A stretch of 64,000 bases of DNA from an uncultured Erwinia sp. (GTDB lineage: Bacteria > Pseudomonadota > Gammaproteobacteria > Enterobacterales > Enterobacteriaceae): NCBI GenBank assembly GCA_946221915.1, contig CAMIKG010000009.1, forward strand, positions 1-64,000, written 5' to 3'. This document shows positions 33,840-42,515 of this stretch, piece after piece (within the stretch, counting starts at the first letter, position 1; each line of letters opens with the position of its first letter). The notes beneath the pieces are model-generated. The model was not told the DNA's origin. It did no database searches and saw only the letters and a program-made list of their open reading frames with translations. Position numbers and translations under genes: made by a program.

Positions 33840-35861
33840 TTAGGCTGCGGCGCCGGCCACACGCTTTTCTCGGTTTAAAGACTGCAGCGCTGAGACGTCA
33901 ACAATCAGCGCAACGCTACCATCGCCGAGGATAGTGGCAGCAGAAATACCCGGCACTTTGCGATAGTTGCTCTCAAGGTTTTTCACCACTACCTGGTGCT
34001 GGCCAATCAGCTGATCCACCAGCAGCGCATAGCGTTTGCCGCCGCTCTGCAGGATAACCACGATACCCTGCGTTGCTTCAGTTTTCGCGCCCTGCACGTC
34101 AAACACATTCCACAGCTCTACCAGCGGCAGATACTCGCCACGCACTTCCAGTACGCGCTCGCCGCCTGCCAGTGGATGCAGATCTTCCGCCAGCGGCTGC
34201 AGTGATTCCATCACCGCATTCAGTGGCAGGATAAACACTTCTTCCGCCACACGGACTGACATACCGTCGAGGATCGCCAGCGTCAGTGGCAGCAGGATAC
34301 GAATGGTGGTGCCTTTCCCCTGCTTCGAGCTGATTTCAACGTGGCCGCCCATCTCCTGGATGTTACGTTTCACCACGTCCATACCCACGCCACGGCCGGA
34401 GACATCGGTCACCTGCTCGGCGGTGGAGAAGCCCGGAGCAAAAATCAGCATGCCCACTTCTTCATCGCTCATCGTGTCGCTGACTGGCAGACCCGATGAG
34501 AGTGCCTTCGCCAGGATTCGTTCGCGGTTCAGACCTGCGCCATCATCCACCACTTCGATACAGATGTTGCCACCCTGATGTTCCGCAGACAGCGTCAGGT
34601 TACCGGTACCCGGTTTACCTGCTGCAATACGTTTCTCAGGTGATTCGATACCGTGGTCAAGGCTGTTACGCACCAGGTGCGTTAACGGGTCGATGATACG
34701 TTCGATCAGGCTCTTATCCAGTTCGGTGGAGCTACCCAGCAGCGTCAGCTCGACTTCTTTGCCCAGCTTGCTGGCCAGGTCACGCACCAGACGCGGGAAG
34801 CGGCTGAAGACGTATTCCATCGGCATCATACGAATCGACATCACCGATTCCTGCAGGTCACGCGCGTTGCGCTCCAGCTGGCCCATGCTGTTCAGCAGGT
34901 CGCCATGATTCACCGGGTCGAGTTCGCCAGAACGCTGTGCCAGCATTGACTGGGTAATCACCAGCTCACCGACGAGGTTAATCAGCTGATCAACCTTCTC
35001 CACCGCCACACGGATACTGGTGGATTCAGCGGCGGCACGCGCTGCTGGCGCCGCTTTTTTCACTTCACGTTTTGCCGGCGCGATTTCGCTGACGGTCGCC
35101 AGCTGTGGCTCTTCCGCTGGTGCTTCGGCCACCACTGGCGCCGCAGCTGGCGCGGCTTCTGCTACCGCAACAGGCGCAGCATCTGCCTCGATAAACTTGA
35201 TCTGCGACTCATCAATCACAAAGCACAGCACCGCGACGATATCGTCTTTGCTGACGGAAGAATCGATGGTCACTTCAACAGAAGTCTGCCCTTTGTTGAT
35301 CTCGCTGAGGCTGCCGAGGTTACCCAGCTCCTCGATCATCTGATCCACTTCGTTCGGCTTCAGGTCGCTCAGCGCCAGGCGCAGGCCGCCAGCTGCTGCA
35401 GGCGCAGCGGCTGCTGGTGCGGCAGGCGCAACTGACTGCAGTTTTTTCGGCGCTTCGATGACTTCGCCTTTCGCTTCTAATGCCAGCTGACGCAGGGCCT
35501 GGCAGATATATTCAAACGTCTCGGCGTTAGGCTCCGAGGCGGTTTTATAGGCATCGAGCTGTTCCTGCATAATATCTTTGGTTTCCAAAAACAGGTTGAT
35601 GATGTCGGTGCTGAGCTGCATTTCGCCGCGACGCGCACCGTCCAGGATGTTTTCCAGAATATGCGTGGTTTCCTGTAATACCGTGAAACCAAAAGTACCC
35701 GCTCCGCCTTTAATCGAGTGGGCCGCACGGAAGATAGCATTCAGCTGTTCCGATTCTGGCTCCTGGGGATCCAGTCCCAGCAGGTGTTGTTCCATGTCGG
35801 CCAGTAATTCATCAGCCTCATCGAAAAACGTTTGGTAAAAATCACTAATATCCATGCTCAC
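33840..35861 (-). CDS. cheA: chemotaxis histidine kinase CheA
   Basis: A 673-residue kinase. P1 has the phosphorylated His48 (FRAAHSIKGGAGTFG); P2 (about 160-230) is bounded by Ala/Pro-rich linkers; P3 dimerises (INLVGELVITQSM); P4 binds ATP (HLVRNSLDHGIESPEKR, DDGAGL, GRGVGMDVV); P5 is CheW-like. It starts at GTG (GTGAGCATGGAT), as E. coli cheA does. An internal start for a short form is possible but not evident. It lies 4 nt after motB. Confidence 0.98.
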   Translation of the reverse strand: MSMDISDFYQTFFDEADELLADMEQHLLGLDPQEPESEQLNAIFRAAHSIKGGAGTFGFTVLQETTHILENILDGARRGEMQLSTDIINLFLETKDIMQEQLDAYKTASEPNAETFEYICQALRQLALEAKGEVIEAPKKLQSVAPAAPAAAAPAAAGGLRLALSDLKPNEVDQMIEELGNLGSLSEINKGQTSVEVTIDSSVSKDDIVAVLCFVIDESQIKFIEADAAPVAVAEAAPAAAPVVAEAPAEEPQLATVSEIAPAKREVKKAAPAARAAAESTSIRVAVEKVDQLINLVGELVITQSMLAQRSGELDPVNHGDLLNSMGQLERNARDLQESVMSIRMMPMEYVFSRFPRLVRDLASKLGKEVELTLLGSSTELDKSLIERIIDPLTHLVRNSLDHGIESPEKRIAAGKPGTGNLTLSAEHQGGNICIEVVDDGAGLNRERILAKALSSGLPVSDTMSDEEVGMLIFAPGFSTAEQVTDVSGRGVGMDVVKRNIQEMGGHVEISSKQGKGTTIRILLPLTLAILDGMSVRVAEEVFILPLNAVMESLQPLAEDLHPLAGGERVLEVRGEYLPLVELWNVFDVQGAKTEATQGIVVILQSGGKRYALLVDQLIGQHQVVVKNLESNYRKVPGISAATILGDGSVALIVDVSALQSLNREKRVAGAAA

Positions 35862-35865
35862 GGTG

Positions 35866-36900
35866 TCACCTCGGCTGTGAGTCGGGAGCAGGCTGTGTCG
35901 CCGGTGTCGGCGCAGGCGGTAAATCAGTTACCGGTTTCTGCGTCGGCGCCGTCGGCGCGGCCTGTGAAGGTTGAGGGTCTGGTGTTAATGCCGATGCCGA
36001 CGGCTGAGCCGGCTCGGTAATCTGTTTAATACTTTGTGCATCATTGATCTGTACGGAGTCACTCTCAGAGTTCTCTTTTTCAATCGCCGCTTCAGTATCA
36101 TGATTCAATACCAGCAGACTGATACGACGATTGACCGCATCTCCGCTGGTGCGGTTTTTCAGTTTCATGGTGTCCGCCATGCCCACCACGCGTAACATTT
36201 TCTCTCCCGCCAGGCCACCCGCCACCAGCTCTCGACGTGATGCGTTGGCACGATCAGCAGAGAGTTCCCAGTTACTGTAGCCGCGGTCTCCCGAGGCATA
36301 CTGGAAGTCATCGGTGTGGCCAGCCAGACTGATACGGTTCGGAATATCGTTCAGTATTGGCGCAATCGCACGCAGAATATCGCGCATGTAGGGTTCAACC
36401 TGCGCACTGCCGGTTTTAAACATCGGGCGGTTCTGGCTGTCGATAATCTGAATACGCAGCCCCTCTTCCACCATATTAATAATCAGGTGCGGACGTAACG
36501 CTTTCAGACGCGGGTCAGCTTCAATCAGCTGATCGAGCTTTTCACGCAGACGGTTCAGACGGATATCGTCCAGCTGACGCTTCTGCGAGTCCATATCGAT
36601 CACTTTTTTCACTTCACCCTGCTGCTGCGTCGGATCATCTCCGCCGCCCGGGATGGGACTTTCGCTGTCACTACTGCGTTGCCCGCCCGTCAGCGCCACT
36701 TTCAGCGGCGTACGAAAGTATTCGGCAATCTGCACCAGCTCTTTAGGGCTGGAGATAGAAATCAGCCACATCACCAGGAAGAACGCCATCATGGCTGTCA
36801 TAAAATCGGCATAAGCGATTTTCCATGAACCATGTGAGCCTTCATGTTTTTTCCCTTTGTTGCGTCTGACAACAACGATGGGGTGATTGCTATTTTTCAT
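35866..36900 (-). CDS. motB: flagellar stator protein MotB
   Basis: A 344-residue stator subunit. The plug and single helix AYADFMTAMMAFFLVMWLIS carry the proton-carrying Asp32. The OmpA-like peptidoglycan-binding domain (about 150-270; ISLAGHTDDFQYA, NWELSADRANASRREL, NRRISLLVL) anchors the stator. The C-terminal tail is Pro/Ala/Thr-rich. It overlaps the motA stop by 4 nt. Confidence 0.97.
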   Translation of the reverse strand: MKNSNHPIVVVRRNKGKKHEGSHGSWKIAYADFMTAMMAFFLVMWLISISSPKELVQIAEYFRTPLKVALTGGQRSSDSESPIPGGGDDPTQQQGEVKKVIDMDSQKRQLDDIRLNRLREKLDQLIEADPRLKALRPHLIINMVEEGLRIQIIDSQNRPMFKTGSAQVEPYMRDILRAIAPILNDIPNRISLAGHTDDFQYASGDRGYSNWELSADRANASRRELVAGGLAGEKMLRVVGMADTMKLKNRTSGDAVNRRISLLVLNHDTEAAIEKENSESDSVQINDAQSIKQITEPAQPSASALTPDPQPSQAAPTAPTQKPVTDLPPAPTPATQPAPDSQPR

Positions 36901-37784
36901 GCGTCCTGATCCGAAGTCTGTTTCGCCGGTGATTTCGCATTACGTACATGTTCTTCCAGCTCGATAAACGACGGTCGCTCGGTGGAGTACAGGGTCTTAC
37001 GACCAAATTCCACCGCGATCTGCGGCGCGTAGCCATTCAGGCTGGAAAGCAGTGTGACTTTAATGCACTGCATCATCTTGGTGGTTTCCGCACACTTCTG
37101 ACGTAACACCTGCGCCAGTGGCGAGATAAAGCCGTAAGCCAGCAAAATACCGAGGAAAGTACCGACCATCGCATGGGCAATCAGTGCACCCAGCTCTGCC
37201 GCCGGACGGTCCGCCGCCGCCAGCGCGTGAACCACGCCCATGACCGCGGCAACGATACCGAAAGCCGGTAGTGAATCCCCTACCGCAGACAGACTTTGCG
37301 CTGGTACATCGCACTCGTGCTCGTAGGTCTCAATCTCTTCGTCCATCAGCGCTTCAATTTCGAAGGCATTCATATTGCCGCTCACCATTAACCGCAGATA
37401 ATCGGTGATGAAGTCCACCAAACGGTTATCGGCAAGAATGCGCGGGTAATTAGCGAAGATTTCGCTTTCGCGTGGATTTTCAATATCCCTTTCCAGCGAC
37501 AGCATGCCCTGTTGACGTGATTTCGCCATCAGCCGATATAACAGCGCCATCAGATCCATGTAGATCGCTTTGTTATATTTTGACCCTTTCATAAGCAACG
37601 GCAGGGCTTTCACTGTGGCTTTGATTGATTTGCCATTGTTACCGACGATAAATGCGCCAATACCAGCGCCGCCGATAATAATCAGCTCAGAAGGTTGGTA
37701 CAGCGCACCCAGGTGGCCACCCACCATCATGTAGCCACCAAGCACCGAACCTGTTACGAGTATATAACCCAATATAACCAGCAC
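36897..37784 (-). CDS. motA: flagellar stator protein MotA
   Basis: A 295-residue proton-channel subunit with four membrane helices (1-20, 34-50, about 170-190, 200-220) and a large cytoplasmic loop that touches FliG. The start is GTG, as in E. coli motA, with AAGGA 6 nt upstream; the ATG two bases before is out of frame. It opens motAB-cheAW. No good sigma-28 promoter was found in the 137 bp before it, although the E. coli operon is FliA-dependent. Confidence 0.97.
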   Translation of the reverse strand: MLVILGYILVTGSVLGGYMMVGGHLGALYQPSELIIIGGAGIGAFIVGNNGKSIKATVKALPLLMKGSKYNKAIYMDLMALLYRLMAKSRQQGMLSLERDIENPRESEIFANYPRILADNRLVDFITDYLRLMVSGNMNAFEIEALMDEEIETYEHECDVPAQSLSAVGDSLPAFGIVAAVMGVVHALAAADRPAAELGALIAHAMVGTFLGILLAYGFISPLAQVLRQKCAETTKMMQCIKVTLLSSLNGYAPQIAVEFGRKTLYSTERPSFIELEEHVRNAKSPAKQTSDQDA

Positions 37785-37861
37785 ATTAAATCCTTACGTC
37801 TGTAGTAACGTGTGGGTGGAAGTTAAGCCAGAGAGCCGCAGGCGTACTCGTTAAACGTGGG

Positions 37862-37894
37862 CAAAAAAAAAGCAGCGGTTAAAAAACCGCTGCT
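37862..37894 (-). terminator. rho-independent terminator after flhC
   Basis: AGCAGCGGTT (37871-37880) and AACCGCTGCT (37885-37894) with a 4-nt loop. On the minus strand a run of nine T follows. It separates flhDC from motA. Confidence 0.93.
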
Positions 37895-37921
37895 GGATGT
37901 GATTCCACGTTTCGAACAAAC

Positions 37922-38500
37922 TTAAACGGCGTGTTTAACCTGTTCATCCAGCAGTTGTGGAATACTATCGGCAGATTCTGCAGAAAGTTTACGTCTTTTT
38001 ACCGCTCGAGATGGCGGCTGGCAAAGGCTGCAGACGAAACTCCCCACAGGCTGATGGGCATGGGTAATAAAGCTACCGTCGCAGCATTTGCAGCTGTTTA
38101 ATTCCAGCATGCCGCTCTCAACAAAACGGACCAGCGTCCAGGCGCGCGTCAGCGCCAGCAAGGGTTCGCCGTCATCATTTGGACACTGCTCAAGGTAGAG
38201 GCGGTAGGCTTTGATTACCGCATCGACACCCGTGCACAATCCACTTTTCAGTAAGAACTGCCAGGCATTACAGAACATCGAGGCATGAATGTTTTGTTCC
38301 CAGGTCATAAACCAGTCAGTTGAGAACGGTAACATGCCTTTAGGCGGTGGACTGCCTCGCAACTCTTTATACAACTTGATCAGACGACCGCGGCTGAGCT
38401 GAGTTTCACTCTCTAACATCTGCAAACGTGCACCGAGAGAAATCAGCTCCATTGCCAGCTGAATATCGCGCGCTTCGCGAACAATGCTTTTCTCAGGCAT
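37922..38500 (-). CDS. flhC: flagellar master regulator FlhC
   Basis: A 192-residue subunit of the FlhD4C2 activator of class 2 flagellar genes. The zinc-binding cysteines are present at 137, 140, 157 and 160 (CKCC, CSLC). It matches E. coli FlhC (SIVREARDIQLAMELISLGARLQMLE, FSTDWFMTWEQNIHASMF). Its ATG overlaps the flhD stop by one base (TAATG). Confidence 0.97.
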   Translation of the reverse strand: MPEKSIVREARDIQLAMELISLGARLQMLESETQLSRGRLIKLYKELRGSPPPKGMLPFSTDWFMTWEQNIHASMFCNAWQFLLKSGLCTGVDAVIKAYRLYLEQCPNDDGEPLLALTRAWTLVRFVESGMLELNSCKCCDGSFITHAHQPVGSFVCSLCQPPSRAVKRRKLSAESADSIPQLLDEQVKHAV

Positions 38501-38853
38501 TAGCCAGCCCTCTTTTTCGGCATCTCTTCAACTTTCGCTGAAGCATCACGTAATAAACGACTGGATAACAGAATACCGGTATGGATCTGCTGCAAATCAT
38601 CCACTCGCGACTCCTGCGTCAGACGCGTAATGGTCTGATGGTCATTAAAACGGAACTGGCAGACCAGCTGATTTGTCTCAGCCAATTTCACCATTTCTGG
38701 TAAGGTCAATTGCGACAATGCATCGGCCATGGGTTCATCAATACCCAAGCGAAACATTGCAGAAGCTTTTTCCTGGTTAATCAAACGTTGTGCGAGCAAT
38801 AAATATGACAAGTTAATGTCGTAAATGTGTTTGAGTAATTCTGATGTACCCAT
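38500..38853 (-). CDS. flhD: flagellar master regulator FlhD
   Basis: A 117-residue subunit of FlhD4C2. I chose the ATG at 38853 (MGTSELLKHIYDINLSYLLLAQRL) because it aligns with E. coli FlhD; an in-frame ATG four codons upstream and the open frame to 38877 are less likely. Alpha-helical core and the C-terminal helix-turn-helix-like region (LTQESRVDDLQQIHTGILLSSRLL) are intact. A GGA box lies 8 nt before the ATG. Confidence 0.95.
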   Translation of the reverse strand: MGTSELLKHIYDINLSYLLLAQRLINQEKASAMFRLGIDEPMADALSQLTLPEMVKLAETNQLVCQFRFNDHQTITRLTQESRVDDLQQIHTGILLSSRLLRDASAKVEEMPKKRAG

Positions 38854-39161
38854 TATTTTTTCCATCCTGACTAACACTTTAAATGTTCGCGGAATGAATT
38901 CCGCTACCTTGGTTGCTGGTTGGTAAATCTAAAGATGGCAAAAACACGTGGCATTAGCCAAACGCTGCGAAACTATACTGTTTCTGACCGGATATTCTCT
39001 TAGTAAGTCGTCCTGCCTCATCGCCTCCCTTCTTCAGGTAAAGCCCGAGTAACCTTCCGTGACGTCCGCTTACACTTTTTTAAGAATATTCCGAAAGCAA
39101 CGCAACTCTATCCCCTCTGATTTCGACATACAACGAGCGAGAGGGGTAATTTTAGATAAAG

Positions 39162-39177
39162 TGTGATCTTCATCACA
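39162..39177. promoter_or_regulatory. CRP-cAMP site upstream of flhDC
   Basis: TGTGA-TCTTCA-TCACA matches the CRP core perfectly, and the symmetry extends to AAGTGTGA...TCACACTT. It lies about 310 bp upstream of the flhD start. flhDC is CRP-activated in E. coli, so a role in glucose repression of motility is the natural inference. Confidence 0.85.
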
Positions 39178-39859
39178 CTTTTAAGCCAAATCTTTTCATT
39201 TAACCCATCAGCAGCACTGTTGAATCGCTCAAAAAACAACCAATCGACGTTACATTTGTTAAAGTTTGACTTAAGTAGCATCAGGAAAGAGTAAAAAATG
39301 CAAATTAACGCAAATTAACGAATTTTAATCTAAACAAAAGACAAAAAAACGGGGTTAAATAAGAGTGAAAAGCACGCGGGCAGCACAAAAACCCCCATTC
39401 ATTGAAGAAACAATATTAAAGAATATAGTTACATATAGAAAATATTAGTCAGAAAAGTGGATAAGTGAGACGATTAATGACAGGGATTCCGCAGGCCACT
39501 GCAATCTTTTGTTAACAAAGGGAGGGTAATGTTCAGGACAGGGCAAAACATGTAACAGTGCATTACATTAGAGAAATGAATGTTTTATCATTTGTGCGCA
39601 GTGAATACCTTATCTATCGGCAGGCAAAAAAAAATCTTTAGGGTAATCGTTAATTTTTTTTACTTATTGCTGTTTTTGCCTGTTTTTTAAACAGAAATGA
39701 ACAACCTCTGACCAGCTTTGTCAATTTTTAACCTTCAGCGCCTGCGAATGATTTTTGCGCCTATTGACGCCGCAATGAGAACCAGCATCACCTGTTTTAC
39801 GCTTTCTTTACACCTGGTGGATTCGAATGCCTTTAGAGGCGGCAGGGGGTGTGATGAAG

Positions 39860-39883
39860 GCGGAGCGACGGTGGCCGCTCCGC
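39860..39883 (-). terminator. hairpin after otsA
   Basis: GCGGAGCG (39860-39867) and CGCTCCGC (39876-39883), 9 nt after the otsA stop. On the minus strand it is followed by CTTCATC, so the T-run is poor; likely 3' structure, possibly a weak terminator. Confidence 0.5.
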
Positions 39884-39891
39884 ACATCAAA

Positions 39892-41328
39892 TCAGGCTAG
39901 TCGTGGAAAGGTCGCAACCTTATTGGCCACCTCATGATCTTCTGCACGTGGCGCAATGGCATGTAAATCCTTCAGGAAACTCTCACGCCAGTGGCTGATA
40001 TCATTGTGCCGCAACACCGCCATCATATCGTTATAACGTGAAATCCGCTCCGTGCGCGGCATCGTCAGCGCTTTATCCAGCGCCGCCGCGACTTCATCGC
40101 GGTCATACGGATTGACGATCAGCGCAGAGGTTAGCTCGTTTGCCGCACCGGCAAAGCGCGACAGCACCAGTACGCCGGGATCGTCCGGGTCCTGCGCCGC
40201 CACATACTCCTTCGCCACCAGATTCATCCCATCGCGCAAAGGCGTCACCAGGCCGACATCGGTGAGGCGGAAAATTTTCATTAGCAGGCGGCGGTCAAAA
40301 TGCTGGTTCAGATAGTAGAGCGGCGTCCAGCCCAGGGTGCCATATTTACCATTAATGCGCCCTGCTTCGGTTTCCAGCTGATGACGAATATCCTGATAGG
40401 CCTGTACATCGCCACGTGAAGTCGGCGCAATCTGTGAATAGCGGATGTTGCCGCGATGCTGCGGAAAGTTTTCCAGCAGCGCTTCGTAGGCAAGAAAACG
40501 CTCCGGCAGACCTTTCGAATAGTCCAGCCGCTCACAGGCAATAATATTCTTCGCATCGCCCAGTTCACGCTTCATCGCCGCCATTTTCGGCGGCAGGGCA
40601 CCTTCCGCCATCTCTTTGATACTGTCAGGCTCAATGCCTATCGGATAAACCTCAGTGGCGAAGTCGTTGCCAAAGGCACGATGCTGTTTCTCCCCTCTCT
40701 TCTGCAGCTGAGTCAGCATCGACAGGCTGTCGAGAAATGCGGTGCGATCGCTCTCTGTCTGGAATCCCAGCAAATCGAAATCGCTCATCATTTCCAGTAA
40801 TTCCGCATGCGGTGGCAGGGCGTTGAAAATTTCCGGCGTCGGGAATGGGATGTGCAGGAAGAAACCAATGCGATTGTTGATGCCCAGCTTACGGCAGGCA
40901 GCCGCAAACGGCAGCAGATGATAATCATGTATCCAGAGAATATCGTCATCTTTCAGCAATGGCTGCAGGCGTTTTGCCAGCAGTTCGTTAACGCGGCAAT
41001 ACCCTTCCCATGCCTCACGCTGGAACTGCACCAAATCCAGCCGGTAGTGAAATGCAGGCCAGATGACGGTATTGGAAAACTGGCAGTAATAGAGATCGTA
41101 ATCGTTCTGGTTCAGCCCGAAGGAGGCATAGGTGATGCCGTCCTGTTTTACGATGCCCAGTTGCTCGTCATCTTCTTCGCCAATCGCGCTAATTTCACCA
41201 TTCCAGCCAAACCATAATCCACCGGTTTGTTTCAGCGCATCCAGAATACCGACCGCCAGTCCACCCGCACTGGCCTTAGAACCATCGGGTATAGCGATAC
41301 GGTTAGATACGACTACTAAACGACTCAT
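39892..41328 (-). CDS. otsA: trehalose-6-phosphate synthase OtsA
   Basis: A 478-residue GT20 glycosyltransferase joining UDP-glucose and glucose-6-phosphate. Motifs: SRLVVVSNRIA start, GGLAVGILDALKQTGGLWFGWNGE, WIHDYHLLPFA, IGFFLHIPFPTPEIF, ERLDYSKGLPERFLAYE, and LRDGMNLVAKEYVAAQ. Full length. It overlaps otsB by 26 nt, the same arrangement as E. coli. In E. coli otsBA responds to osmotic and stationary-phase stress via RpoS. Confidence 0.97.
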   Translation of the reverse strand: MSRLVVVSNRIAIPDGSKASAGGLAVGILDALKQTGGLWFGWNGEISAIGEEDDEQLGIVKQDGITYASFGLNQNDYDLYYCQFSNTVIWPAFHYRLDLVQFQREAWEGYCRVNELLAKRLQPLLKDDDILWIHDYHLLPFAAACRKLGINNRIGFFLHIPFPTPEIFNALPPHAELLEMMSDFDLLGFQTESDRTAFLDSLSMLTQLQKRGEKQHRAFGNDFATEVYPIGIEPDSIKEMAEGALPPKMAAMKRELGDAKNIIACERLDYSKGLPERFLAYEALLENFPQHRGNIRYSQIAPTSRGDVQAYQDIRHQLETEAGRINGKYGTLGWTPLYYLNQHFDRRLLMKIFRLTDVGLVTPLRDGMNLVAKEYVAAQDPDDPGVLVLSRFAGAANELTSALIVNPYDRDEVAAALDKALTMPRTERISRYNDMMAVLRHNDISHWRESFLKDLHAIAPRAEDHEVANKVATFPRLA

Positions 41329-42109
41329 AACCTTTACTCCTTACCGACGTTGTCTTGTCTTGATCTAATTGTAATGTCATCTGTTCCAGCCACTGCCAGA
41401 CATCTTCCACCGCCTGCAGGCGATAGCGTGCCACGCTGGAACCGGCGCCAACTTTAACGGATATCCCCTGCAGGTCGTTTACTGCCTCAAAACCCGCCTC
41501 ATCCGTTAAATCGTCGCCAATAAATACCGGGGTACGCCCGGCAAAAGGCGCTTCCTGCATAAAGGCGCGGATCGCCGCCCCTTTATTGGTTCCCTGTGGC
41601 TTTAACTCCACCACACACTTCCCTGGCTGCTGCACCAGTTGCGGAAAACGCTCAACCTGTTCAGCGGCCAGCTGCAATACCTGTTTTTCATATTGCGGCG
41701 CCTGGCGATAATGCAGCGCAAACGCCATGCCTTTGTTTTCCAGGTGCGTGCCTGGCCACTTCGCCAGTGCATGCTGCAGCTCTTCCGCCAGCTCACTCGC
41801 CACCTCTTCCGGCAGTGTCTGTTGATGGAGTTCGCCGCTGGCGTCGCGGCGTTCGGCGCCATGCACCCCTGCCAGCGGCAGCTGCAACGGTGCAACCAGT
41901 GCATCCAGCTGCGTGACGGGGCGGCCGGAAACCAGCGCCAGAGCGCCATCGCTCAGCTGGGCTAACAACTGCAACGCATCACGCGTCTTTTGTGGTATCG
42001 ACACCGCTTCCGGACGCTCCTGAATGGTCGCCAGCGTGCCATCAACATCAAAGAAAAACGCCCAGAGGCCACCACTGAGTGCCGGGAAGGCATCGGAATC
42101 TCTGCTCAC
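41303..42109 (-). CDS. otsB: trehalose-6-phosphate phosphatase OtsB
   Basis: A 268-residue HAD-superfamily phosphatase producing trehalose. HAD motif I is WAFFFDVDGTLATIQ, motif II lies in LALVSGRPV, and motif IV is FIGDDLTDEAGFEAV. It starts at GTG with a GGAGGAGAG box 4-5 nt upstream. First gene of otsBA. Confidence 0.96.
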   Translation of the reverse strand: MSRDSDAFPALSGGLWAFFFDVDGTLATIQERPEAVSIPQKTRDALQLLAQLSDGALALVSGRPVTQLDALVAPLQLPLAGVHGAERRDASGELHQQTLPEEVASELAEELQHALAKWPGTHLENKGMAFALHYRQAPQYEKQVLQLAAEQVERFPQLVQQPGKCVVELKPQGTNKGAAIRAFMQEAPFAGRTPVFIGDDLTDEAGFEAVNDLQGISVKVGAGSSVARYRLQAVEDVWQWLEQMTLQLDQDKTTSVRSKGYESFSSRI

Positions 42110-42470
42110 TCTCTCCTCCTGTCAGCTCAGAGTCGCAGACGCGCCAGCAAAACAACAGCGCGCCCATACGGTTATAGCGTCAGAAATACGGAGTAAGCGA
42201 CAAAAAGCGCAACCAGAGGGATAATTGACTGATGAGCAATATTGCAGACCCGATCGGCACTGACCGGAAGTCATCGATGACCGGAAAATGTTCGGTGTGA
42301 TACGGTGATTTTTTGCCCGTGTCAGCTGCCATTTATCCGCTGGTAACGCATCTTCGCCGGGCGAACTGCGTATAACGTCACAAATTAGTATAGACCCTGT
42401 AACGCGTTCTGCCAGAAATGGCGGCTTTTGAGAGCATTCCGAAAAGGCTGGCGACAATGTCACCGCCATA
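42110..42470. other. gene-free junction between otsB and ptsG
   Basis: About 360 bp with no supported gene. It marks a break from E. coli gene order (otsB meets ptsG here). It should hold the otsBA promoter on the minus strand. A 138-codon frame (42122-42538) reads through the ptsG terminator and the end of ptsG and was rejected. Confidence 0.5.
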
Positions 42471-42496
42471 AAAAAAGGGAGCCTGCGCTCCCTTTT
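42471..42496 (-). terminator. rho-independent terminator after ptsG
   Basis: AAGGGAGC-CTGC-GCTCCCTT stem (42475-42494) with T-runs on both strands (seven T on the minus strand), 20 nt after the ptsG stop. It may work in both directions. Confidence 0.92.
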
Positions 42497-42515
42497 GTCA
42501 CTCCCCGAATCTGAA

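Larger units (their letters stand above)
38854..39891. other. long flhDC upstream region without a gene
   Basis: About 1.04 kb between flhD and otsA. The flhD-proximal 350 bp should be the flhDC leader and promoter and include a CRP site. The remainder is AT-rich, with a 10-bp tandem repeat CAAATTAACG twice at 39301-39320. E. coli has uspC here; no universal stress protein gene or other convincing open frame exists. A 60-codon frame with a TTG start overlapping otsA was not accepted. Confidence 0.6.

Noticed and set aside
39718..39900. 60-codon plus-strand frame between flhD and otsA
   Set aside because: It needs a TTG start, has no ribosome-binding site and runs into the end of otsA; it is not a uspC remnant.
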